Shown here: piece after piece, positions 23,501-34,900 of the stretch
Layout of the letters: each line of letters begins with the position of its first letter
Numbering within the stretch: the stretch's first letter is position 1
NCBI RefSeq assembly: GCF_019649055.1
Contig: NW_026570236.1
Span: forward strand, 1,116,001 to 1,180,000
Direction of reading: 5' to 3'
Source: Paramacrobiotus metropolitanus
Taxonomy: Eukaryota > Tardigrada > Eutardigrada > Parachela > Macrobiotidae
DNA: 64,000 nucleotides
Notes under the pieces: model-generated
Seen by the model: only the letters and a program-made list of their open reading frames with translations
Told to the model about the DNA's origin: nothing
Database searches by the model: none
Translations under genes and position numbers: made by a program

Positions 23501-26500
23501 CTGAGCGGCATCATGCTGAAGTGCAACGCCGGAAGAGTCAACAGGAAGAGCTACAGCAGATCAGTCGCAATCGACAGGTCGGTAGTAGTAATAAATTTTT
23601 TTTGTTAGATGAGACTGAAAATTTTATTTTTTGTAATATTAGATCACTCCTTTATATCTTGTATTGACTGTTTTTCGGATTTGCATTAAGTCAGTTCGAG
23701 CGTTGCTAACCCGAGCCGAATGTTTATTGATCTGCTGTACTCGTATTGCAGTGACAGATATGTGGATAGCAACACCTTCTCCCTACTAGCGTAGCTGGTT
23801 CAACATCGGATGAGATAATCCATGTTTAAAATTCTGAAATTTTTCCTCAATTTATTTTTAAGCGTTTAGAAAGTATGGTTTGGTAATTTTGTTCAGAATT
23901 TTTGCTAGAAAGCGGCATTTAAAATCGGAAATTGGCTACGTTTCTTGAAGCCGTATTTCCTGTTTCCGTAATGTTTAGAACGGATGTTTATATCAGCGTA
24001 CGATGGTAACAAGTCATATTTATTTTGCGGGAAATTGCTGGCGTTCGTGTTCAACAGTTCAAAGTCTTTGCTGTTTTTCGCTTTAAACAAGCCCATTCCG
24101 CATGTTTATCCTACAGGCCAGCCTGGACGACGACAGTGAGAAACGTGCTTCGCAAACAGCGATAAACGCCAGCAGTAATCCGGTGGCAGCTGCGCTGGAG
24201 TCAAAGAATTATGTCAATCTGCAAAAGAAGAACTGGGAGGAAGCACAGAAGTCATCGGCCAGCAGTGTCAAACCGCAGGTGGAGAAGAAGCCGGTTAAAC
24301 CATTTAATGTAGCCACACCGCCGCCCAAACCGCCCCATCAGATGCAGAAACCGGCGGCATTCGGACCGAAAGGGACACTGTCCGCTCCGCGAGTTGTGCT
24401 GTAAGCAGAATATTTTCGATCGCTTGTGGATTTATTGATGATGAGATTTTTAACAATTGGTAAAATTACTTAATGCGTCCGCGATGAAGTATGTTAACTT
24501 TCTTAGAATTTCCACGGAAAAAGATTCAGTTGATCGATTTTAGCGTTATAATTCTAACAAAATCTTAGACAAATTTTGTGGCAGCCTGTGTTAGGTCGCA
24601 TATTTGTAAGAGTATCAGCGGGAGCCCTTATTATGCCATTAAACTACGAGTGATTCCGAGATTTGGGGCTTTGCCAGTTTGCCATACATTGACTTGTTTG
24701 GTTCTGATTTGAAATTCGCTCTGTTGAACAGCGTAAAGGTAGCATTAAAAGAACAGAAATAATTGTTTTACCGTCTAATTCAAGCATATCCTGAATTTTA
24801 TGTACGAGTAGTTTGATTTGTGAATGTAATTTTCGATCAGAGCTCAAAAGAAAGTGAACGATCCCGATACGAAAGCCCGTGAGGAAGAGGAGCGCCGCCG
24901 ATGGGAACAGTCACAGAAAGAGGCGGAAAATGAGGAGAAAGAGCGCAAACTGAAGGCGGAAAGTATGCGACAGGAGCGTCTGAAAGAAGTCAAAGCCTTA
25001 GTGTCCGCGCGCCGACAGAGCGAAGACTTGACGGATGAACACCAATACAGCAATACTAAAACGTAAGCGCTGCAGTTATAATTACGGAAATCGTAAAAGT
25101 CGGTTTCTCACGTGGGCTGAATTGATAAAACGTGACCGAAATCGAATCCTTCACATGCATCTAAGCCTGGTTGTATTTTAACGATTAACCTCTTTAAAAT
25201 GTGAAATTGCTGTGATAGTTTGAGTTTGATGGGTGTATTTGATCGATGGTTGTTGTTTTAAAGGCGAACGGTGAGTCAGGCCAGTGAAAGCAAATCACGC
25301 TCGACGTCGTCGGTGGGTGCAGGCAGTGATGTGGCCATGCAGGCCTATCGTGAAGAAGAGCGACGGAAATTCGAAGAACAGCAGAAGGAGTCAGAACGGG
25401 ACGAGCAGGAACGCCGACACCGCAGTGAATCGCTACGGCAGGAACGGCTACGGGAACTGGCGGCGCTGACGCAGAAGGATGCCAGCAAGGACAGTTTCAC
25501 TACACTCGGGTAAGTTGACCGATCCAGTTGCTGCATTGATTGTTATAAACCCGCTCAGCTTGGTGCCTGGTGGTTGTCCCCATGGTACGGACATGTGGCT
25601 AGGCTTAAGACAAAGTAATCTGTTGCTTGATTTATTGATAAAAAAGTTAATGTTGACAGTGTTGTTAATGGAAATCAATTATAATTTGGCAAAGTTAATA
25701 TTTAAATCATACAGCGCCAGGGCAGCTAAAACGGGCAATGGAAATGCCATCCCACTACTGTTTCTACCCAATACACAGTACGTTGCACACGGAGTGTTAG
25801 GTGTGCGCACGGCCACGGTAATGTCATGAAGCAGACTCAAGCTGAAGCAGGGCTTTATTTTAAAGTTTATTAACTTTGCCGTGTTATATTATTTTGTTGG
25901 AAATTAATTTCGCTTAAAATCAGGATTGCCACAATTTTTGAACTAATAAATTCAGCTTCATTGTAAGCGTCCACTAGCCACATGCCTTTCTTTACCTTGG
26001 GACAACTGCCCAGCTGTGTTTATGGGTTTGTAACTTTGTAACTTTTTTGGCATTCTCGGTTTGATCAGTGGTTGCCTCAATTTACCATACGGAAATCTGA
26101 TGCCCTTATGAGTGCAGAACGTAAAATATGTATTAAGCTGCGTTTTATTTTTCTGTTTTAAATTCGGTTTAAATTTAATTAAATGAATTATTTAATTGAA
26201 TTTAAGTTTTTAAATGATGCTATCTGATACTTTAAGAATTTTTTGATTATTTTCTTACATGTGCACACACTTCCTTAAGTTTCCTTAAGCTCTCTTTTTA
26301 TGTTGTATTAAATTTACATATATTGCATGCTCTGTAGACAAACTGTGAAGGAGAATCGGACAAAAGGGAAGAGAGGCGAGGATCCGGACTTGCTGGCTCG
26401 GCGTGAAGAGGAAAAGCGCCGTTTTGAAGAGGCTCAGCGTGAAGCGCAAGAGGAAGAAAATGAACGCAAGAACAAAGCGGAAATGCTCCGTCAGCAGCGC

Positions 26501-29500
26501 GCTCAAGAGGCCGCCTCTCTCGTGGCTCATCGTACAAGCAACGCGAAAGCACGCTTCGAGCAGACCAGGTATGGTTTATCAGTCATTAGTGTTGGTACTG
26601 ATTTTGGAATTTATAAGTGTTTGAATGTACTAAAGATTGAATATGTGTCAGTTCTGAGAATTGTTCCGTAGCAGATGCCCGAAATCACATGATTTCTGGC
26701 ATTTCTAACGTTTTAACGTCCTTCAGCGCATATAAGTGTGAATGATGATATTAAAGTAAGTTCCGGACGTTTTTGCAGTCCGAAAGAAGAACAGGCTCCG
26801 TCGAGTTTCGAATCCCGACAGCGTGCCGGATCGGCGCAACAAGCGGCCCGGGCGCTGTTTGAGCATTCTTCCGCTGCACAGCACCACCCGCACACCCCAT
26901 CCACGCCGTCGTCACATTCGAAAGCGCCCTTGACGCCGCAGACCAGTCAGAGCAGTGTTGGTCAAGAGCAGCCGGAAATACCGCCGACCGACACTGATTA
27001 CGTGCATCCTTCGCAGCGTGCATTGCCGCCGCTGCCCCACGAAGAGCACGGACAACTGAATGGCAGGTGGGTACTAAATCACTGTTAAGAAACATTTTGG
27101 TAATTAGAAACGTACTGTGCTGTAAAGGTGCGATGCTCTAAAAACCTTCGGAGAAATCATCCCAGAATCTTAAAAATAATTTAGGTCAAGCTGGGTGGTA
27201 TTTAAGCGGAGGACGTAGCGTAACGTAACACTTGTTTAATAATGTTTTTCTTTTAATCAGGCTTTCAGTTAGCAGAAGTAAAATCTTATTAGATTTGCTG
27301 CTTGCCTTAGCAGCGTAAGGATTTTAGCAGGTGTTAAGATTCTGTCGAGAACGTTGTAGATTAGTGGCGAAGGGGTCATCCTTAATTGCTTAACATTGCC
27401 AAAGATAATGTACTAGTAGTTTGTACGTTAAACTTAAAAAATAAAATGATTTTTTGAGCAATGATTTGTAGAAAATGTTTGTTTCTAGTGCATAGTTGCT
27501 TCTAAGAAGTACGGCAATATTCTGCACCGCTCCATGAAGAGCGAATTTCCAAATTTACTTTAGCGTTGTATGATTGTGATGAATGGTGATGATCATGTGT
27601 TTATCAGGAGACGACTAAAATACGAGTAATCGACCGAAGCGAAGCGAAGGTCCTCTATGTTCAAGAAAACGGAAATTTTTGTGCGTCGGTCACGCACTAA
27701 GTTGTCGGTCACGCCCTAAGAAGTTAGGGCGTGACCGACGCTTAGGGGTACTTAGGGGGACATCTAGGTGCTCAATAACACTTACGCACGACAGCATAGG
27801 GAAACCGTTAACCGACCATTCAGGCAAAACACTAACGGGCATACTAATGTGCTTATACGGTCCTAAGGTCACGTTTTACTAAGCCCTGTACTATGTAATA
27901 CAATGTCCTCAGACTAACTACCAAGTAACAGCGCATAGCTTACTAATTTATCAGCTAAAGCGATAGCAGACCTTTTATATTCAAAAAAATAAACCCTTAT
28001 CTTTTTTCCGGTAGCATATTTACCACTGAGTTTAGAAGTCCACCGTTCTAGGCTTGCACTATAAGACCAAACCGAAGCTTGGGAGTCGGAACAGTAAAAG
28101 AGAACAGTAACTAATGCAACCCAGCAAAGTCCTACGTTCAGCATGATTTAGGTCTCTTTGCTAAGAAACAATGGATTGGTAGGTGTGTAGACACTAAGAA
28201 ACTGCAGAGTTGTGAGCGCGTAATAGGGCATACTGAAGATTGTAGGTAGGGACCACGCTCCCATCGGGGACAACTTTTGCTTTATATGGCGCTCAAAACA
28301 GGCGCATGGGCGCTCAAGCTATCGGGTTTTTAAAAGCGCAACGGGCGCTACCAGCAGCAGGTTGGTGACGCAGTGATTCCGAAGTTTTGCATTTTCTTTT
28401 GCAATCTACGATAAAGAGTTTGCGCGCGCAATAAACGTCACAAAATATAACAGGATAACATTTTATATAAGCAATAGGAATGTAATTATTGTATTGGCTG
28501 CTGCCCCGCAGCTTCTACACAAAATTACTTATTCATAGGTTTAGTAGTAATTAGTGGTGCTAATATTTCATGCATCCTGTACTAATTAATAAACGTTGTT
28601 ATAGGAATGTGAGGAAATGTACTTTGCTAACCAATATTATGATCAAAAGGCCTTCTCGTATCACTTGCAGTTTAAAGAGAAGCGGTATGTACGGTTGCAA
28701 CTTGAAAAAGACAAGCGTCGCTTACTAGCGCCTTAAGGGAAGTGGCCCGGTACATGGTGCAAAATTCGTGTACATGCACGAAAACTTTTCGCGCACTCCC
28801 AAACACATTTTTGTTTCGGTTTGTGACATTCTGTAGCCAGAAGATTTGTATACACTGGTGTGAAAGCCGTTGGTGCGCGCAACATCCGGTTAGAAAGTTA
28901 TGGCTGTTAGGAAATTCAAAAGTTTAAATGCGTTCAGGTGTACCAAAGTCCATTATGGACCGATCTCCTTCAAATGCGCACGTCCCTGAAGATCATTTTT
29001 ACACCGATCCAGACTTTCATGATTTTTTTCAGATTTTAAAATGAATTTTAAAATTTTTGAAATTCATTTTGAAACTTGAAAAACATGCTAGAACAGTGGA
29101 TCGGTGTAAAAACGTTCTTCGTGGTTACGTGTATTTACGTGCAAAATTTGAGGGAGATCGGTCCATAATGATACTTTTGGTACACCTGAACGCATTTAAA
29201 CTTTCTGGAATTTCCTAACAGCCATAACTTTTGAACCGGATGTTGCGCGCACAAACGGTTTTCACACCAGTGTATACAAATCTTCTGGCTACAGAATGTC
29301 ATAAAATCGAAACAAAAATGTGTTTGGGAGTGCGCGAAAGTGTAAGTTTCGTGCCTGTACACGAAATTGGTACCATTTACCGGGCCACTTCCCTTAAGCA
29401 GTAAGCGGCGTTAATATTCCATGCACCTTGTACTAATAGTGAGTCACGAACGTCAGTAGAATGTTACGGAAATACATTCTTGTAGTTGTAACCAATATCG

Positions 29501-31103
29501 TACTCAAGGACTTTGTTATATTACCCGAGTAAAACAGCTTGTAGGAAAAACGTTAGTTTAACGTGTAACTACCGTTAGGTGAACGGATGTGTGTCAATTT
29601 TAGCCGTCTTCTAACGTTTAACTAACGTTTTTTTTGCAAGTTGTTTTACTGGGGTTACTTACATTATACAGAATAGTTAGTACGAGAAGTACTGTTCCAA
29701 TGTGAGCAACTACTTAAACTTATGTCTTAGTACGAGTAGTCTTTGCAAGCAGACCTGAACGTGTGACCTTTTTGGGCTATATTCCTAGCTTCGCTTCGGT
29801 CTTATAGTGCTAGCCTGAAGCGGTGCACTTTCCTAGTTTATCTTGAGAATTTATTTTCTTTACGACGAATGCAGATTTGTATTTGCAGTGGTCGATATGA
29901 ACGACAGAATAGTGGTCATGAAAACGGCAAGCACGAGCACTACCACACCAACGGGCATAACGGAGTGGCAAAGCACGAGGAACACGAGGAATACCACCAG
30001 ATCAGCGGCAGAACGCAGGTGCGCGATGCCGATACAAAGCCAGACAATGTGCAAGTCAGCCCGACAAACGCGGTGAATGCGTGGAAACAGGGACTGCCGG
30101 TGCGCCCGCCGAGTGATGATGAGCATGAGCATGACGAAGACGCATGGAATGGTATGTCCGTTTTTTCCCGCGATTTAACGGGGCGAAGATTTTGGCGGCA
30201 AACGTTTCTTGCAGAACTTCCCTGAAGTGTGTTAGAATTTATTGTATCTCCATTTCATATGGGTTTTGATTTCCGCGCTAGAGTTGAATAAAAATTTTGG
30301 CAGTAGAATTTTAGTGAAGAACTGAATTTTTACTATACCACTGAACTTTAACTAAATTTACCGAATTTTTACACAGTTTTTTATTGTTCTGCGAAATTGT
30401 GTTGAAAACTGGTAATTATTTTTATGCGGTCTTTTTAATTTTGCAGAGCCGGAGAAAACAACGCATCACGGCGTAACCAGTCCGACATTGTCCAGCGCCA
30501 GCAGTTCCGGCCAGAATCAGGGGCTGCAGGCGCGCGCTCTATATGATTACCAGGCTGGTGGGTTTAGTTGGTGTTATTCACAGTTTCGAAGGTGTGAGGC
30601 TGACGATTGTGCTGTTTATTGCAGCTGATGAAACGGAAATTTCCTTTGATCCTGGCGATATCATTACGCAAGTGGACAAAATTGATCCAGGTAAAAATTG
30701 CGCATTTTTCGTAGATATTCTAGCAGGTAGAGTTATGAAAAAGTTTTTTGGGAGATTTACTTGTATTCCAAAATTGTGTTCGAAAATATTACCGTTTTTT
30801 GAAGCGTAACAGCTAAGCTCAGTTTGTTTATTGTTGTTATATTTTTTAGTATTATGTTTTGTCGTTGAATGTTTTAGTATATCTTTTGCTGAATTTTGGT
30901 TATCTGTCTTTTAAGTATATGCTTTTGTTCAAGATTATAATTAAAAGTGTAGCAGGTTTTCACAGTTTGCCTGTTGAAAAGTAAATCGACAGTGTTATGT
31001 TTTTCTGAAATTAACTTATTTTGATACAGGTTGGTATCAAGGATTGGCACCCAGTGGCCAGTACGGATTATTCCCGGCGAATTATGTGGAAATGCTAACA
31101 TAG
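20536..31103 (+). CDS. DBNL: drebrin-like / Abp1 actin-binding protein (804 aa)
   Basis: Fourteen coding exons: 20536-20618, 21617-21672, 21755-21867, 22449-22523, 23275-23577, 24117-24400, 24841-25062, 25264-25509, 26338-26568, 26779-27066, 29889-30151, 30447-30557, 30625-30690, 31030-31103; phases close. Residues 1-about 140 form an ADF-H domain ([73 protein letters not shown]). A charged R/E/Q coiled-coil region follows, then a proline-rich linker ([19 protein letters not shown]), a His-rich stretch and a C-terminal SH3 domain ([19 protein letters not shown] ... [11 protein letters not shown]). The family links F-actin to endocytic partners such as dynamin. It is nearly twice the length of human DBNL (about 430 aa), mainly because exons 7-9 are three related coiled-coil exons. 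Intron 10 (2.8 kb) is full of inverted-repeat elements. Confidence 0.95.
27704..27739. repeat. 16-bp perfect hairpin with 4-nt loop
   Basis: GTCGGTCACGCCCTAA (27704-27719), loop GAAG, then its exact reverse complement (27724-27739). A near copy of the left arm (CGTCGGTCACGCACTAAG) lies just upstream at 27684-27701. GC-rich against AT-rich surroundings, in intron 10 of the drebrin-like gene. Confidence 0.9.
28733..29397. mobile_element. palindromic (foldback) element flanked by TTAA
   Basis: Element 28737-29393, with TTAA at 28733-28736 and 29394-29397. The ends are GGGAAGTGGCCCGGTA and, inverted, CCGGGCCACTTCCC. The arms of roughly 270-300 bp are diverged inverted copies (for example ACTGGTGTGAAAGCCGTTGG versus its reverse complement near 29250), separated by a short spacer near 29000-29090. 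No coding capacity. TTAA duplication is typical of piggyBac-type elements, so this may be a non-autonomous relative. Located in intron 10 of the drebrin-like gene. Confidence 0.85.
29529..29649. mobile_element. small MITE-like inverted repeat (about 120 bp)
   Basis: About 35 nt at 29529-29563 (starting GTAAAACAGCTTGTAGGAAA) pair with an inverted, slightly diverged copy ending at 29649 (GCAAGTTGTTTTAC). The interior is about 50 nt and has no coding. Located in intron 10 of the drebrin-like gene, just right of the TTAA-flanked element. Confidence 0.7.
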
Positions 31104-31596
31104 ATTTACTCCATCTGACTTCGCCATAGTCACTATTGTGCGGCTTTGAATGTTTGCGCTTTATTTCGCCGGATCATCTTGGACTTTCTTTTTTGATTTG
31201 TTCCTGTGCCTCGTTTTGATTGTGGGACCATGTTTTATTGCTTGTTTGCACTTTGGCGTTTAAAACGTTAAACGACAGGATTTGCGCGTGCTTCTGACAG
31301 TTCTTGTCACGGATTTACATTTGGCTTCAATAATTTAAACATTTTTTTGCCTTTATTCACCACTTTTGATGTGTACATTGCCATTTTTTACATTTTTATC
31401 CCTGCGCTGAACACGCTGTTGCTGGTTGTGCGTGGAGGATTTGTTTGGTTTGGAATGACTTTTTGGTGTGATTTGTATTTTGTAGAAAGCAAATTTGGCA
31501 GGCTTGCATGGCAGCTTTTGCTGGGAAATCTTTTACAGATATTTTGATTGAGCGAGTTCGTAATAAATGGAAAGAAACTACATAGAAGAATTGAAC

Positions 31597-31910
31597 GTGT
31601 CGTGAAAACAGTCTGCTGCGCGCGCAACACCGGGTCAGAAAGTTATAGGTGCAATAATATTCCAAAAAGTTCAAACGCACAGAGGTTTGCATATTTTAAA
31701 ATTTATTTTAAATTTTGAAAACAAGGGTAGAAATCTGGTTTCGTGCAAAATAATCTGTATGTTAATGCGCGTTTTCTTGCAGAATTGGAAGATGATCGGT
31801 CTATACAATGAGACTTTCGGTACCTCTGTGCATATACTTCTGAAATATTATTTCACTCATAACTCCCAACCCGATGTTGCGTACACAAACGGTTTTCGCG
31901 GCAATGTATA
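31597..31910. mobile_element. diverged second copy of the TTAA-type foldback family
   Basis: The left arm (about 31597-31690, with GCGCGCGCAACACCGGGTCA) and right arm (about 31815-31910, with CCCGATGTTGCGTACACAAA) are imperfect inverted copies. Both resemble the arm core of the element at 28737-29393 (GTGCGCGCAACATCCGGTTA). Ends not resolved. It lies about 500 nt downstream of the drebrin-like stop codon. Confidence 0.65.
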
Positions 31911-34900
31911 AACATTATTTAGTACAAAACTTTATAAAACAATTTAAAAACTCTGTGAAGATGCTTCCCATTGATGTTATTGTATTTAATTAATATAGCC
32001 ACCGGGGAATGACCGTAACTGCCGTTACATTTTGTTATGACACCTATCATTTCTTTTGAATGGCGAAAATAAAATATATTATATGACCCCTAACAAAGGG
32101 TGAAACATTAATGTGAATAGAGCTGGTGCGGGGATAGGTCGAACATAACCGAAAATGATAATATTTGAAAGTGAGGTGGTATGTTTTAATCTTCTTAATG
32201 ATCGCAAACACCCTGTCCGATGATGCCGCGCAACATGACGTTAAGCGGACGTCCCGCGGAGTGCCGACCGCTGAAAGTCGCTAATGGACAGGTGATTACA
32301 TTCTTATAAAGAGGTTCGTGTATCTGCAAGTATATATTGAATACTTGGACGGTGTTGCTTTGCCAACGTACCTTGCACAGTTTTGAAATGATCAATTCAA
32401 CGTACATGTTTTCAGTTTTTATTCCACAGACCGCAGATCCTAAATTTATATTTCGATAGCCTGATATTCCCAACTTTTTATGTACTCGCACGTAAATGAA
32501 GCTTGTAGTTAATTAGGTGCAAACAATTTGAATAGAGGGTGCTGTTTTTTACTGTACACGCATTTGTTACTGTTACTGTATACTGTATTTGTTTACTTGT
32601 ACGCCGAGGATCAGTTGTACATTTAATACACAATGAAGTTCTCTAAAATTAATACAGAACTAGAATAAAAAGCTACGCGGATAAAAGACGGTAAATATTT
32701 TCAAAGCAATGTACCATTCCGGCATGTTTTACTTTTAGTGGAGACTACGTACTCAGCACTTATTAAACCGGCACAATGTCATATTAATAATAACAGAAAA
32801 TATACGGTAAAACATGCGTAAAATCCTCCCTTCTGGACAGAGTAAACCGATCCGGCTGAGAACAAAGTGACTACTTTTAAAATCCTATCAAGCACTCCAC
32901 GCTCAATAAGCGTAACTGGGTGGCCGCCGCTGCTGCTCGTATATATAACATGTACTGCCACCGCTGACCACTCCAGCTATAACAAACGCAGCCGACACGG
33001 CTAATGCCAATGCGCGGACAATTTACAATTTTCCATCTTAATTTGCCTGCTTCCCCGGTAGCTTGTGCGGTGCAGTATATACTAATCACGGGCGCCCGAG
33101 ATTATGGGAATTTATTAGCTGCCCGATTAAACGGATCGCTGGATCTGGATTTGCCATTTCGCTAAACTGATGCATTCTTATGGTTATTGTGCTGCTGCTG
33201 CCGGTGTTTGAAAACGCATTTCATGATGGCGGTAGAGAGACCGTTATGGTCATTTTGTGTATATACAATGTACACCATCTTTATGTACCCCACACGATTG
33301 TATTGATGAAACGCTTATTTATGGAATGCGCAGTTGGAATAACATCGATAACATTAAACCTAAGAGCTTAGAAAATTGATTTCCTTAATTCACTGCATTT
33401 TTCTGTTACTGCATATATATTTGCAGTAAAACTGTGTAGCTTGAAATTTGCAGTGTGGCTTCTTTTAACCAACAATAATGAATTCTTAAATTGTTTTGCA
33501 ATGACAAAACAAAAATTAATGCATTATTGATTGCTCAAATTTGCAAAGATCTTGTGGTAAAGTGTTTGATATTTTGCTGCAGATATGTACTGTATATGCG
33601 CATTTAACTTTAGCGTAAATAGCAATGATTACTATAATACACAATAATTAAACTGCTGGTATGTCTTTCTACCGAACCATGACGAGTTCAAGTGGTGCGC
33701 ATAAAAGGACCGGGATCGTTCAGTTGAAATTTAATTGAAATTTCCTGCAGGTTTAAGCATTTACATTGTTTTAATCAAACCACGCAGACAGTCAGCTGGA
33801 ACGGAGCATCTCCAATCCCGGCAAAATCCGGATTAGACAACATTGTAAAACGCACAGTGATGGCCAGCATTCTTGGCAGATTAAGCAACGTATGCACCGT
33901 GTCAGCCGCAAGGTGGACACTGTCCATTCATCGCCGGTGTTTGATCCATTGTACTGCAGAGGTAATCATGCAGGACCCGCACTTTCTCAACAACATAATT
34001 TCACCTTTTCATTATTTATCTACGCCCGCCATCGTTTAATAAATCCCCGGTAAAATGCTTTCCAAATCTAAATTTTATATATTTATCTATCTGCGATTTT
34101 TTGCAAAAGCATTATATGTGTAATTCAGTTTTGAGTATGTATCTTAAAATTTCATTTGTGCTATCTTAAATAAATAACCAAAATTATTGAAAATATTTGT
34201 AGCACAACGCAACCAAAACATTTGGCAATTACTAGTATTAAGGCACGAAATTATGTGGATAAAATACGCGATACAAATTCATTTGCTGTAGATTTGGGCT
34301 TTATTGTTTTGATTTTATGGTTGCGACTGGATTTAATTAAGTACTTAATCAAACAGGTTAGACGAATAAAATTTCCATCAGGTTTTTCTGTGGTAAACTC
34401 TTTGAACTGGTAATCGTGGGCGGTTACCGTGCGCCCAGCGCTCCTATTCCTAATCTGCCTTTCACAGCGGACTTTCGCTCAGCGTAAACGCCGACGCGCC
34501 TCTCTTGATCGCTCATGTCAAAACTGAAAAGGTAAGAAAGAAAAGATGAAATCAGAGACGATGCACGGAGCAATGAAAAGAACAATTATCGTTCCTTATA
34601 ATCTTTCTTTAAAATGGCCCGTCGATTGGCTTAGGCCACGAAGGTCGCACGGGATAACTGACACTCGCACGAGCCGCGCCTGCAGCACCGCAATAATCGT
34701 TGTCATAACCTTGCAGCCTGAAGACCATTGATTATGATACCTACGTACGCATGTATATGCAGATTCATTCTTCTTGTACTTTCTTTGAACAGTTTTCAGC
34801 GAAACTGGCGGTGCGTCTGCAACTGTCCTTTTTTGTACAATTTTTTTAAGAAAAACTTAGAACAGACCACACAAAAACTGGGAACATTATCGTTCAGTAT

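Larger units (their letters stand above)
27632..29801. repeat. outer 14-bp inverted repeat bracketing intron-10 insertions
   Basis: GACCGAAGCGAAGC at 27632-27645 is matched by its exact reverse complement at 29788-29801. The intervening 2.1 kb holds a GC-rich hairpin, a foldback element and a small MITE. The repeat could mark the ends of one composite insertion, but the short match could also be coincidence; no target duplication is evident. Confidence 0.35.
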
